A stretch of DNA of 64,000 bases from Alphaproteobacteria bacterium UBA6411 (GCA_002438565.1 DJPN01000001.1:4350-68349); one strand, 5' to 3'; positions 9,295 through 18,145 are shown, counted from the first letter of the stretch. A program made the numbers and translations. The notes: generated by a model not told the origin, from the sequence alone.

Positions 9295-10038
9295 ATGAAC
9301 GAACGCACGGACACCATACTGTTGCTGTTGACTTTGCTGTCCGTTTATACGGGGTGGGCGCGCGGTTTCTGCAACGAACTGATGCGGTTGATGACCTACC
9401 TGCTGTCGGGGGTTTTGGCGTATGCGCTAATTCCTTTGATTCAGCCGTTTGTGCCGGATTTGAACAACCCGCCCGCGGAACAAATGATTGCGCTGATTGC
9501 GGGAACGGTTGTCGTTTGCTTTATTTTGCGTTTGTCGGCGAAATCGCTGACCGACAAAGTCAAATCCAGCGAATTCAACGATGCGGACAAAACGGGCGGA
9601 GCTTTGTACGGCTTGGTTCGCGCCGGCGCGTTTATCCTGATTATCGCCGTCGCAATCGCCGTTGTCGCGCCGCACGGTTTAAACAACAGCCGGATACTGA
9701 ATACGGCTTATGCCAAAGCGCGGTTGTTCGCCTATAACGTTGCGGGCGTCGAAATGAAAGAATACGCCGCCGATGCGGCCGAACCGCTTCCATGGAAAAC
9801 GAATTTGCTGAATTTCATTCAAGATTCCACAATCACGACGACGGCTGGGGAAACATCCGTTCTGGCCTATTTGTGCGCTTACGCCGTGCAAACGCAAGAA
9901 CAGACGGCGGAACAAAAAATTTCACAGGAACAATGCCGATTCGGCTTGCAAACATATTTGTCCGCGGCTTCACGGGAAGAAGCGGAAGGAAATCTTCAAA
10001 ACGGCGTTTTGGAAAGGATGGTTGAAATTGACGAATAA
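9295..10038 (+). CDS. CvpA family inner-membrane protein, copy 2
   Basis: 247 aa. The N-terminal half repeats the CvpA layout: LLLTLLSVYTGWARGFCNEL resembles the SFSRGFTSEML region of copy 1, followed by three more hydrophobic segments including GLVRAGAFILIIAVAIAVV. The C-terminal part is soluble and differs from copy 1: no lysine-rich tail, but a region ending ASREEAEGNLQNGVLERMVE. It follows copy 1 after 6 bp and overlaps the tsaB start. Tandem paralogy is my reading from sequence pattern and position; similarity between the copies is modest. Confidence 0.7.
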   Translation: MNERTDTILLLLTLLSVYTGWARGFCNELMRLMTYLLSGVLAYALIPLIQPFVPDLNNPPAEQMIALIAGTVVVCFILRLSAKSLTDKVKSSEFNDADKTGGALYGLVRAGAFILIIAVAIAVVAPHGLNNSRILNTAYAKARLFAYNVAGVEMKEYAADAAEPLPWKTNLLNFIQDSTITTTAGETSVLAYLCAYAVQTQEQTAEQKISQEQCRFGLQTYLSAASREEAEGNLQNGVLERMVEIDE

Positions 10039-10657
10039 AATATTGGCTCTGGATTGCGCGCATGAAACATGTTCCGCCGCCGTTACAGCGGGAAACGACG
10101 TCATCGCGTCGAAAACCGTCGAAATGGAACGCGGACAGGCGGAAGCTTTGATTCCCATGGTGCAGGCCGTCATGAAACAGGCGGACATTGATTTTCCGGA
10201 TTTGAGCTGTATCGCCGTGTCGACGGGACCGGGGTCGTTTACGGGCGTGCGCGTCGGACTGGCGGCGGCGGACGGGCTTGCCATGGCGGCGAATTTGCCC
10301 GAAGTCGGCCTTTCTTTGCTGGAAGCCGTCGCTTTTTCCGCCGGTTTCGCGGGCAAGCTTTGCGTCGTTTTGGAAACCAAGCGCGACGATTTTTACGCTC
10401 AGCTGTTTGAAAACGGCCGTCCCGTTTCCGGCCCGTTCGTCGCCGAAGGAAAATACTTCGACACTTTGCGGGACTTCACTTTCGCGGGAAACGGCGTAAA
10501 ACGCCTGATTGAGGAAACGGGGAACAAGCCCGCTTTGGATACGCCGATGCCCGACGCGGCCGTTTTGGGCAGAATGGCGGCGCAAAGAACGCCCGAATTC
10601 AAAACGCCCGCCCCGCTCTACCTGCGCGAAGCCGAGGTTACTCTATGCCGCAAGTAA
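10022..10657 (+). CDS. tsaB: tRNA threonylcarbamoyladenosine biosynthesis protein TsaB
   Basis: TsaB is the inactive ASKHA-fold partner of TsaD in the t6A modification of ANN-decoding tRNAs. 211 aa. The N-terminus ILALDCAHETCSAAV and the VSTGPGSFTGVRVGLAAADGLA block (residues 62-83) are diagnostic. The only suitable start is a TTG at 10022, with GGAAAGGA about 5 nt upstream, overlapping the previous gene by 17 bp. It overlaps rimI by 13 bp; tsaB-rimI pairing is widespread in bacteria. Confidence 0.92.
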   Translation: MKLTNKILALDCAHETCSAAVTAGNDVIASKTVEMERGQAEALIPMVQAVMKQADIDFPDLSCIAVSTGPGSFTGVRVGLAAADGLAMAANLPEVGLSLLEAVAFSAGFAGKLCVVLETKRDDFYAQLFENGRPVSGPFVAEGKYFDTLRDFTFAGNGVKRLIEETGNKPALDTPMPDAAVLGRMAAQRTPEFKTPAPLYLREAEVTLCRK

Positions 10658-11088
10658 CCGTTTGCGACGCGGCGTTTGCCGACGTTTTCGCCGATTTGCA
10701 CAAAGCCTGCTTTTCCAAAGCGTGGAACGAATCCATGATGCGCCAAACCCTGCTGATGCCGGGGGCGCTGGGGCTGATAGCGTTTGAAAACGACACCCCC
10801 GTCGGTTTCGTGATTGACGCGTACAGCGTTGATCAAGCCGATATTGTGACTTTGGGGGTCGTCCCCGCTTTCCGCGGCAAAAAAATCGGCGATTTGCTGC
10901 TGGAAACGTCTTTTGAACACTTGAAACAAAACGGCGTCGCCGATTTGTTTTTGGAAGTCGCCGTCAACAACCCCCACGCCATAGAGCTTTACCGCCGCCA
11001 CAGCTTCAAGCAGGTCGGCAAGCGCCCGAACTATTACACGCGGGGCGATGAAAAAATCGACGCGCTGGTCATGCGGCGCGCGCTTTAA
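10645..11088 (+). CDS. rimI: GNAT acetyltransferase, ribosomal protein S18 alanine N-acetyltransferase type
   Basis: 147-aa GNAT-fold acetyltransferase. Acetyl-CoA-binding motif A is visible as VTLGVVPAFRGKKIGDLLLE (residues 68-87), and the RimI-like end has AVNNPHAIELYRRHSFKQVGKRPNYYTRG. RimI acetylates the N-terminus of ribosomal protein S18, although broader N-terminal activity is possible. Overlaps tsaB by 13 bp and is the last gene of the plus-strand cluster that began at alaS; its stop overlaps the convergent MscS gene by 4 bp. Confidence 0.88.
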   Translation: MPQVTVCDAAFADVFADLHKACFSKAWNESMMRQTLLMPGALGLIAFENDTPVGFVIDAYSVDQADIVTLGVVPAFRGKKIGDLLLETSFEHLKQNGVADLFLEVAVNNPHAIELYRRHSFKQVGKRPNYYTRGDEKIDALVMRRAL

Positions 11089-11900
11089 TCGGCATCCTTT
11101 TGGATTTGAATTTCCTTGCGCAACAGGGGAACAGCCATTTTGCCCTGTTCCATGACGGCTTTGACCTTTTGATTGACCGACCAGTAAACGTCCCAGTATT
11201 CCGCCGTTTTCACCCACGCGCGCATTTCCAGAACAACCGCCGTAAAGTTCAGTTTTTTCACAAACAGCTGCGGCGCGGGATCGTCCAGCAAACGCGGTTC
11301 GGACGACAGCACTTCGTTCAAGGCGGTCATCGCGGAATCCAGCGAATCAAAGTACGTCAGCGGGACTTGAATTTCAAAGCGGCGTTTTTTGTTGCGCGAA
11401 TAGTTCAAAATGCTGTTCGACCAAAACAGATTGTTCGGCACGCACACATACACGCCCGAAAACGTCTGAAGTCTGGTCGTGAACAGACCGATTTCCTTGA
11501 TAACGCCCGACACGCCGCCCGCTTCGACCGCATCGCCGTTTCTGAACGGTCTCAACATCAGCAAAGCCAGCCCCGACGCGACGTTTGACAGCATGTCCTT
11601 CAACGCCAAACCGATTGATAATCCGCCGACGCCGACCAATGTGACAATGCTGGCCGTATTGACGCCGAACAGGTTTAATATGAACAATCCCGCAATGCCG
11701 TAAACCAGATACTGCATCATCAACTTTGTAACAGGCAAAAACGTGTCGTCGATATTTTTGATTTTGTGCAGCCCTTTTTCCAGCGACACCAGACAAAGCT
11801 TTGAAACCAGATGCGCCCCGAACAGCAGTCCCGCCGCCAATGCGATTTTGTACAAAATCGGTAAAATGAACGCCAAATGCTGATTTAAAAAGGAAATCAT
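11085..11900 (-). CDS. Small-conductance mechanosensitive channel (MscS family)
   Basis: 271 aa, the size of E. coli MscS. Three hydrophobic segments lie in residues about 10-130. The pore-lining third segment and hinge appear as GVGGLSIGLALKDMLSNVASGLALLMLRPF, where GLALKD matches the glycine/alanine-rich gating helix. The soluble vestibule follows with FRNGDAVEAGGVSGVIKEIGL and VPNNLFWSNSILNYSR. The channel releases solutes on hypo-osmotic shock. Convergent with rimI. The next minus-strand gene lies 16 bp upstream, so the two may share a transcript. Confidence 0.93.
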   Translation of the reverse strand: MISFLNQHLAFILPILYKIALAAGLLFGAHLVSKLCLVSLEKGLHKIKNIDDTFLPVTKLMMQYLVYGIAGLFILNLFGVNTASIVTLVGVGGLSIGLALKDMLSNVASGLALLMLRPFRNGDAVEAGGVSGVIKEIGLFTTRLQTFSGVYVCVPNNLFWSNSILNYSRNKKRRFEIQVPLTYFDSLDSAMTALNEVLSSEPRLLDDPAPQLFVKKLNFTAVVLEMRAWVKTAEYWDVYWSVNQKVKAVMEQGKMAVPLLRKEIQIQKDAD

Positions 11901-11916
11901 TTTTCACCTCATCGTG

Positions 11917-12759
11917 TTAGGGCGCCAAACTTTTCGGCGGGGCAAGCTTTTTCGCGGGCGCGGCGGGGGTCGTTTGTTCCGCAGACTTGACGGCGGGTTT
12001 CGGCGCGGGCTTTTTGACGGGTTTGCGCTTGGGCTTTTGTTTTGCCGCGGGCGCAGGTGCGGGGGCGGTTTCAACGGCGGGCTTTGCCGCAGGTTTGGCT
12101 TCGGACTTTGCGGGTTTCGCGGCGGTTTTGTCCTGTTTGGGAACGGGCGCCTTTGCGGCCGGCACGAGCACGGACGCCGTTTTTTTCGGAGCAGGTTTCA
12201 CGGCCGTTTTTTGTTCGGCGGAAACCGCAAGTTTTACCGCTTTTTTGCGGGCTTTGGCAGGCTTTTTGGCGGCCAGCATTTTTTCCATCCGCCGCCGTTC
12301 CAATTCCATATAGTCACATTCATGCCGCCGCGCGCTCCACGGAATACCCTCGGCCCGGCATGTTTCGATTTCGTGCGCCTTGTCCAAAGCGGGCAGAAAC
12401 AGGTTGACGGATTCCCCCGTCAGCACCAGAAACGCCGTTACAAGCGGCGCGACCAGCCGCAAACGGATACTTTTCGGCTTGACAAACAATTCGTAGCATA
12501 AAAAGCCGCCGATGATGAACACAAACGTTTCAAATCCCGCGCCGTACCACATCTGCCGTTCGGCGGCGGAAAAATCAGCGAATTCGGATTCCGTGGGAAA
12601 AGCTTTCATCGTTTCCAGCAAATCGAACGTTTTTCCCGTCCACAGCTTGACGGTTTTCACCCCCAGCGCGCCCAAAGCCGCCACATTGCCGAAAAACAAG
12701 GCAATGCGGACAACCGCCGCGCCGATATCAACCGTTCGTGTAAAAAAATTCTTTTCCAT
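11917..12759 (-). CDS. Membrane protein with histone-H1-like Lys/Ala/Pro tail, function unknown
   Basis: 280 aa; I do not recognise a named family. Residues about 10-130 contain three hydrophobic stretches (IGAAVVRIALFFGNVAALGA, FVFIIGGFLCYELFV, LVAPLVTAFLVLTGESVNLF). A basic segment with ARRHECDYMELERRRMEKML follows. From about residue 165 to the end the sequence is almost only K, A, P and some V/T, with PAKA- and PKPA-type repeats, like histone H1 or AlgP-type tails. Such tails bind DNA or anionic polymers in other proteins; here that is only inference. 16 bp upstream of mscS, probably co-transcribed. Confidence 0.7.
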   Translation of the reverse strand: MEKNFFTRTVDIGAAVVRIALFFGNVAALGALGVKTVKLWTGKTFDLLETMKAFPTESEFADFSAAERQMWYGAGFETFVFIIGGFLCYELFVKPKSIRLRLVAPLVTAFLVLTGESVNLFLPALDKAHEIETCRAEGIPWSARRHECDYMELERRRMEKMLAAKKPAKARKKAVKLAVSAEQKTAVKPAPKKTASVLVPAAKAPVPKQDKTAAKPAKSEAKPAAKPAVETAPAPAPAAKQKPKRKPVKKPAPKPAVKSAEQTTPAAPAKKLAPPKSLAP

Positions 12760-12907
12760 ACCCGTTCCGTTCTGTTTTTTGTTTTAGCCTGTTTTTTAAC
12801 AAAAAGTAAAGAATTTTCGTCGTTTTCAAAAAAGCTTGCCGTTCCCTTTCAAGCGGTATATTTTAAGGGTAATTTTATCTTTTTATAAGCTAACGGAAAG
12901 AACGGAA

Positions 12908-15217
12908 ATGACTGCTTTACGCAAAGACTTTGTATTGAACGCCCTCGCGTCCTACATCCGCCAGACGACCATCGCCACCAAAGGCGCGGTGATGGAAGCC
13001 TATGAACAAAATCCCGCCGTCGCGGACATGCTTGCCGATTATTTCGACGCGAAATTCAATCCCGAATTCAAGGGGAAACGGCATTTGGAGGAACGCGAAT
13101 CCGAAATCGCCGCCAAAATGCCCAAAAATATTGCGCTCAAAGCCGTGTTTTCCGTTCTGAAAGCCATGGTCAGAACCAATCATTATCAAGGCGAAAAAGA
13201 CTACGTTTCCTTTAAAATGCTGGATCGCGACATCCAAGGCCTGCCGAAACCCGTTCCGATGGCTGAAATTTTCGTTTATTCCCCGATTGTGGACGCCGTG
13301 CATTTGCGTTTCGGCAAAATCGCGCGCGGCGGCATCCGCTGGTCGGACAGAAAAGAAGACTTCCGCACGGAAATCTTGGGCTTGGTCAAAGCGCAGCAGG
13401 TCAAAAACGTCGTCATTGTCCCCGTCGGGTCGAAAGGCGGCTTTTATCCCAAACAGCCGCCCGAAAACGCGACCAAAGCCGAATTGGTCGAAAACGCGAT
13501 TAAGTGTTACAAAATTTTGATACGCGGGCTTTTGGACATCACCGACAACATTGTTGACGGCAAAGTCGTTCATCCCGAAAACACGATGATTTACGACGGC
13601 GAAGATCCGTATCTGGTCGTCGCCGCGGACAAAGGCACGGCGGACTTTTCCGACATTGCCAACGCTTTGTCCGCCGAATACGGATTTTGGCTGGGCGACG
13701 CGTTCGCTTCGGGCGGTTCCGCGGGGTTCAGCCACAAAGGCATGGCGATTACCGCGCGCGGGTCGTGGGAAAGCGTCAAACGCCACTTCAACGAAATGGG
13801 GCGCGACTGCATGACCGAGGAATTCACGGCGGCGGGCGTCGGCAGCATGGCCGGCGACGTGTACGGCAACGCGATGCTGCTGTCGCCGAAAATGAAGCTG
13901 ATTGCGGCGTTCAACTCGTCCCACATTTTCATCGACCCGAATCCCGACATCGAAAAAAGCTTTGCGGAACGCAAACGCCTGTTTGACAGGGAAGCGGGCT
14001 GGGCCGAATACAATCCCGAACTGATTTCGCAGGGCGGCGGCGTCTATTCCCGCCGTGAAAAATCCATTACCGTTTCCGACGAAGCCCGCGCCGTTTTGGG
14101 ACTGGACAAAGCGACGATGACGCCTGCCGAACTGATGCGGGGCATTTTGTCCGCCCCCGTCGACTTGCTGTATTTCGGCGGCATCGGCACTTATGTCAAG
14201 GCAAGTTCCGAATCCCAAATGGACGCCAAGGACGCCGCAAATGCCGCGTGCCGCATCGACGCGGCGCAGCTGCGCGCGAAAGTGATTGCCGAAGGCGCGA
14301 ATCTGGCTTTGACCCAGTGCGGACGCATTGAATACGCTTTGCGCGGCGGACGGCTGAACACGGATGCCGTGGACAACTCCGCGGGCGTGGATTGCTCGGA
14401 TCACGAAGTCAACATCAAAATCATGCTCAACGCCGCCGTCCGCGCGGGAACGCTGACCGTTGAAGAACGCAACAGCCTGTTGGATTCGATAAAAGACGAC
14501 GTTGCGGATCTGGTTTTGCGCGACAATTTCCTGCAAACGCAAATCATTTCCTACATGCACCACCGCGGCGCGAAAAGCATTCCGGGCAACAAAAAATTCA
14601 TGCACGTTTTGGAACGCGAGGACAAATTGAACCGCGCTTTGGAATTTTTGCCCGCCGATTCGGAAATGGACGAACGCTTTACGCGCGGAATGGGACTGAC
14701 CCGTCCCGAATTGTGCGTGCTGATGGCGTATGCCAAACTGACGATTTACGATCATCTGCTGAACAGCGATTTGCCCGACGACGCCGTTTTGGAAAAGCTG
14801 TTGCTCTCCTATTTCCCCAAGACTTTGCAGGAAAACCGCAAACGCGAAATTTTAACGCATCCTTTGCGCCGCGAAATTGTGGGAACTCAAATCGCCAACA
14901 ATTTGATTAACCGTGCGGGCGTGAACTTCATTACGAAAATGCGCAACGAAAGCTCCGCCCCCGTCATCGCGATTTTGAAAGCGTATCTGATTGTCGCCGA
15001 AGCATACCAAACAGAAGGGCTGTTCTTGAAACTGGAACAAAAGGATATGCCCGCCGACGACCGTTTGGCGACGATGCGCCGCATTGTCGCGGAAATCGAA
15101 AATATGACGCTGACGGTTTTGCGCGACGGCATGGAAGGCGACATCGCCACGGAAGCCAAACGCTGGATCGGCTACAAAGACGACAAATTCAAACAGTTGC
15201 GCGCCGAACTGGCATAA
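12908..15217 (+). CDS. NAD-dependent glutamate dehydrogenase, catalytic half only
   Basis: 769 aa matching the catalytic and C-terminal portion of the large GDH family (about 1,600 aa, PF05088 type), which deaminates glutamate to 2-oxoglutarate. Catalytic blocks: ARGGIRWSDRKEDFRTEIL, VPVGSKGGF, the Rossmann region VGSMAGDVYGNAMLLS, and VIAEGANLALTQ followed by NSAGVDCSDHEVNIKI. The roughly 700-residue N-terminal regulatory half is absent, and sequence upstream of the ATG is non-coding with a plain leader (TTGCCG/TATATT with a 15-bp spacer is a weak promoter candidate). The start has GGAAAG upstream. Related short forms may be natural in this lineage. Confidence 0.88.
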   Translation: MTALRKDFVLNALASYIRQTTIATKGAVMEAYEQNPAVADMLADYFDAKFNPEFKGKRHLEERESEIAAKMPKNIALKAVFSVLKAMVRTNHYQGEKDYVSFKMLDRDIQGLPKPVPMAEIFVYSPIVDAVHLRFGKIARGGIRWSDRKEDFRTEILGLVKAQQVKNVVIVPVGSKGGFYPKQPPENATKAELVENAIKCYKILIRGLLDITDNIVDGKVVHPENTMIYDGEDPYLVVAADKGTADFSDIANALSAEYGFWLGDAFASGGSAGFSHKGMAITARGSWESVKRHFNEMGRDCMTEEFTAAGVGSMAGDVYGNAMLLSPKMKLIAAFNSSHIFIDPNPDIEKSFAERKRLFDREAGWAEYNPELISQGGGVYSRREKSITVSDEARAVLGLDKATMTPAELMRGILSAPVDLLYFGGIGTYVKASSESQMDAKDAANAACRIDAAQLRAKVIAEGANLALTQCGRIEYALRGGRLNTDAVDNSAGVDCSDHEVNIKIMLNAAVRAGTLTVEERNSLLDSIKDDVADLVLRDNFLQTQIISYMHHRGAKSIPGNKKFMHVLEREDKLNRALEFLPADSEMDERFTRGMGLTRPELCVLMAYAKLTIYDHLLNSDLPDDAVLEKLLLSYFPKTLQENRKREILTHPLRREIVGTQIANNLINRAGVNFITKMRNESSAPVIAILKAYLIVAEAYQTEGLFLKLEQKDMPADDRLATMRRIVAEIENMTLTVLRDGMEGDIATEAKRWIGYKDDKFKQLRAELA

Positions 15218-15221
15218 AGCC

Positions 15222-15665
15222 ATGAAACGGGCAATCGTTTATTTGATGATTGTTCTGACCTTGGGCGGATGCGTGACCCTGTCCGCCCAAGACGAAAAAA
15301 CCGCTCAAGAGCTGAAAAGCTACGGGCTGAAGCAGTCGTGGACACAGCCCAAAAACGTATTTTTGGCGGGATTGCTGAACGTCCTGCCCGTTGCGGGAAA
15401 CCTGTATTTGTCTGCGGGCAAAGACGGCGATTCGTCGCAAATCGCGTATGGCGTTTTAAACTTTTTCTTCATTTATCCGCTTTCGATTTTGTGGGCTGTC
15501 CCGCAGGCCGCCATTGACGCCCACACTTTGAACAAAAAAGCGTTTGTCGATTACTACACCTTTGACAAAGCGGGGCAAAAAGAACTGGACGCTTTGAAAG
15601 CCGAACGCCACATCGACACTTTGTCCTATCTGGAAGACGACGAAGAATCCGATATGGACGAATAG
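15222..15665 (+). CDS. Putative lipoprotein, function unknown
   Basis: 147 aa. The lipobox LGGC (cleavage before C17) ends a classical signal peptide, MKRAIVYLMIVLTLGG. The mature part has a hydrophobic region AYGVLNFFFIYPLSILWAVPQAAIDA, which resembles small membrane-anchored lipoproteins, and an acidic end (LEDDEESDMDE). It begins 4 bp after the gdh stop with GGCATAAAGCC in between, so it is probably read through from gdh. No family recognised. Confidence 0.75.
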   Translation: MKRAIVYLMIVLTLGGCVTLSAQDEKTAQELKSYGLKQSWTQPKNVFLAGLLNVLPVAGNLYLSAGKDGDSSQIAYGVLNFFFIYPLSILWAVPQAAIDAHTLNKKAFVDYYTFDKAGQKELDALKAERHIDTLSYLEDDEESDMDE

Positions 15666-15729
15666 CCGCCTTGTTCCTTTTACCGTGCGGGCATAAGCTG
15701 AAACATGCGGCATCGGGAAAGGAACTGAT

Positions 15730-16191
15730 ATGAAAAATTTGATTTGGGCTTTGCTTTTTATTGTCACGGGCTGCGCGACGGACATCAACGACAATGCGCA
15801 CAGCCTGTCGTCGGTCGGGCACGCCTCCGCCGTCGCGCAAGGCGTCATTGTCGACGTGCGCACCGTTTCCATCCAAGGTTCAAACGGCGCCGGTTCCGTT
15901 TTGGGCGGAGTCGCGGGCGGCGTCGCCGCATCGACAATCGGGCGCGGCGCGGGGTCTGTTTTGGCTTCGGTGGGCGGAGCTTTGGCAGGCGCGTTCATTG
16001 GCGGCATCACGCAAAACGAACTGACCAAACAGCAGGCTTTGCAATACATCGTCCGTTTGGCGGACGGGGATATGATTAACGTGATTCAAGGGTTGAACAA
16101 TCCTTTGTCCGTCGGGCAAAAGGTGTTCGTTTTGTACGGCAAGGAAACCCGTTTGATTCCCGACACGCTGCCGGCGCCGAAATCGTTGTAA
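15730..16191 (+). CDS. SlyB/Pcp-like outer-membrane lipoprotein (glycine zipper)
   Basis: 153 aa. The signal peptide ends at lipobox VTGC (C15). The middle is a glycine-zipper two-TM segment, GSVLGGVAGGVAASTIGRG and SVLASVGGALAGAFIGG, followed by a small beta domain (YIVRLADGDMINVIQG, VGQKVFVLYG). This is the layout of the 17-kDa antigen/SlyB/Pcp lipoproteins, which stabilise the outer membrane. An AAGGAACTGAT ribosome site precedes the ATG. Assignment rests on architecture. Confidence 0.82.
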   Translation: MKNLIWALLFIVTGCATDINDNAHSLSSVGHASAVAQGVIVDVRTVSIQGSNGAGSVLGGVAGGVAASTIGRGAGSVLASVGGALAGAFIGGITQNELTKQQALQYIVRLADGDMINVIQGLNNPLSVGQKVFVLYGKETRLIPDTLPAPKSL

Positions 16192-16266
16192 TTCAACCGG
16201 TTAAACCGAATGGTCATAAATTTGCAATATTTTTATCAAGATTTCCTACCAAAACCGGCGTTTTTA

Positions 16267-16275
16267 TGGTATAAA
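16267..16275 (+). promoter_or_regulatory. Extended -10 promoter candidate for carD
   Basis: TGGTATAAA fits the extended -10 form (TGn followed by a TATAAT-like hexamer), 78 bp before the carD ATG. No good -35 sits 16-18 bp upstream, as is usual for extended -10 promoters. The remaining leader is AT-rich. Confidence 0.45.
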
Positions 16276-16352
16276 AGAAACATGCGATAAATTTCCCTTT
16301 TTTAAACAACGGGGTTCGCAGGGTTTAATTTTTAACGGGAATCTTACAGAAA

Positions 16353-16853
16353 ATGGCAAAAGAAATTTCTTTTTCAGCCGGTGATTTTGTCGTTTATCCG
16401 ACTCACGGCGTAGGGAAAGTGATGAGTATCACCAAAGATACCGTGGCAGGACAGGAATTGGAGTTAATCGCCGTCCACTTTGACAAAGACCGCATGACTT
16501 TGCGCGTTCCGATGATGAAAGCCAAAAATTCGGGTTTAAGGAAACTGTCCAACCGTTCCATTATGGATACGGCACTGGAAACGCTGCGCGGAAAATCCAA
16601 ATCCAAACGCACGATGTGGAGCCGCCGCGCCCAGGAATACGAAGCGAAAATCAATTCCGGCGATCCGGTCGCCATTGCGGAAGTCGTGCGCGATTTGTAC
16701 CGTTCGCAATCCCAATCCGACCAATCGTACAGCGAACGTCAAATCTATGAACAGGCTCTGGATCGTTTAGCAAACGAACTGGCCGCCGTCGACAAAATCA
16801 AAACGGAAGACGCGACAGTCAAACTGTGCGGTATTCTGGAAACGGCCTGTTGA
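16353..16853 (+). CDS. carD: CarD family transcriptional regulator
   Basis: 166 aa. The N-terminal CarD_CdnL/TRCF Tudor-like domain begins FSAGDFVVYPTHGVGKV (residues 8-24); this region binds the RNA polymerase beta subunit. The helical C-terminal domain contacts promoter DNA upstream of the -10 (MWSRRAQEYEAKINSGD, LYRSQSQSDQSYSERQIYEQAL). CarD homologues stabilise open complexes at rRNA and other promoters and are typical of alphaproteobacteria. It stands alone, with its own promoter candidate and a strong terminator immediately downstream. Confidence 0.94.
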   Translation: MAKEISFSAGDFVVYPTHGVGKVMSITKDTVAGQELELIAVHFDKDRMTLRVPMMKAKNSGLRKLSNRSIMDTALETLRGKSKSKRTMWSRRAQEYEAKINSGDPVAIAEVVRDLYRSQSQSDQSYSERQIYEQALDRLANELAAVDKIKTEDATVKLCGILETAC

Positions 16854-16864
16854 GGGTTCTTCTT

Positions 16865-16897
16865 TAAAAAAGCCCGCTTTCGGCGGGCTTTTTTTTA
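16865..16897 (+). terminator. Bidirectional Rho-independent terminator after carD
   Basis: Stem AGCCCGC/GCGGGCT (16871-16877 with 16883-16889), 5-nt loop, with A-run before and T-run after. It can serve both carD and the convergent alcohol dehydrogenase gene, whose stop codon overlaps the T-run. Confidence 0.93.
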
Positions 16898-18076
16898 TTT
16901 GTAGGATTGAATCAGAATATCAACCGTTTCCTTTAGCGACAAACTGTATCTGTCCATGGCGAACAGGTTGCTCATCGTTTTGTGGGCGTTGCGGGCGACG
17001 ATTTCCATTTCGCCGATTTGCACGCCGTAATCCGACATTTTTAAATCGGCGACGCCGCAGGCTTCCTGCAAGGCTTTCATCGCCTTGACAAACGTCAGCG
17101 GCTTTTCCTCGTCGGGCAAACCATCCGTTTCCGCGCCCAAAATATGCGCCATTTTGATAAATCTGTCGGGAACATAGCGCGCAAAAAACGAAAAATAGGA
17201 TTCGGACAGCATCAGCAGCCCCGCCCCGTGCGGCAAGTCGGGATGCGTCGCCGTCAGCCCGTGTTCAATCGAATGAAGCGACGTGCAGCTGGACGTCGAC
17301 TGCACCATGCCCGACAGCAGCCCCGCCAAAGCGATGTTCGTTCTGGCTTCCAAATCATTGCCGTTCTGAACGACACGCGGCAGGTATTTTGAAACCAGAC
17401 GCAAAATCTGCAAAGAAAAGGCTTCGCTGATAGGGGTCGCGATTTTGGCGATAAAGCCCTCGGCGGCTTGGAAAAACGCGTCGAATCCTTGAATTGCCGT
17501 CAAAAACGGCGGAACGGACACCATCAATTCGGGGTCAAGGACGGACAATGCCGGAAATGTCGACGGAACACCGAAGCCTATCATTTCCTTCAAAGCGCGA
17601 TTTGTTACGACCATCCATTGGTCGGCTTCCGTTCCCGTCCCCGCCGTCGTCAGAATCGCGACAATCGGCAAAGCGGCGTTTTTAACGGGCAGTCCCTTGC
17701 CCGAACCCGTTACGATGTAATCCCACAAATCACCGGGGTTGCGCGCCATCAGCGCAATGGCTTTCGCCGCGTCAATGACACTGCCGCCGCCCAGTCCCAG
17801 CACAAAGTCGCAAAAATTGTCGCGGGCGAACTGCGCGGCTTCCATCACTTCGTCTTTGCCCGTGTTGACAGTGATTTTGTCGTAAATCATATAGTCGATG
17901 TTTTGATGCTTCAGCGCCGCCAAAACCCTGTCCAAGTATCCGCGTTCGCGCATGGTTTTGCCGTTTGAAATAACAACCAGAGCCAGCTTCCCCGGCAATT
18001 TTTCGCGTTTCAATTCGTCAAGCTTTCCTACGCCGAACAGTACTTTCGTCGGAATCGAAAAATCAAAATCAATCAT
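16895..18076 (-). CDS. Iron-type alcohol dehydrogenase family protein
   Basis: 393 aa group III (Fe-ADH) fold. NAD(P)-binding GGGSVIDAAKA is at residues 97-107, and TTAGTGTEAD is at 143-152. Metal-site positions: D199, H272 in SIEHGL and H283 in LPHGAG are present. In the usual GxDAxxH motif the His is replaced by Gln (QGFDAFFQAAE, Q203), so metal binding may be altered. Likely an NAD(P)H-linked alcohol or aldehyde reductase; substrate cannot be read from sequence. Convergent with carD, single gene. Confidence 0.87.
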   Translation of the reverse strand: MIDFDFSIPTKVLFGVGKLDELKREKLPGKLALVVISNGKTMRERGYLDRVLAALKHQNIDYMIYDKITVNTGKDEVMEAAQFARDNFCDFVLGLGGGSVIDAAKAIALMARNPGDLWDYIVTGSGKGLPVKNAALPIVAILTTAGTGTEADQWMVVTNRALKEMIGFGVPSTFPALSVLDPELMVSVPPFLTAIQGFDAFFQAAEGFIAKIATPISEAFSLQILRLVSKYLPRVVQNGNDLEARTNIALAGLLSGMVQSTSSCTSLHSIEHGLTATHPDLPHGAGLLMLSESYFSFFARYVPDRFIKMAHILGAETDGLPDEEKPLTFVKAMKALQEACGVADLKMSDYGVQIGEMEIVARNAHKTMSNLFAMDRYSLSLKETVDILIQSYK

Positions 18077-18145
18077 GGCAAACCCTTTCCCGCTTGAATT
18101 TCAAAGCGCGGACAGTTTAACGCTTTTATTCCGAAAAAAAAAGCT

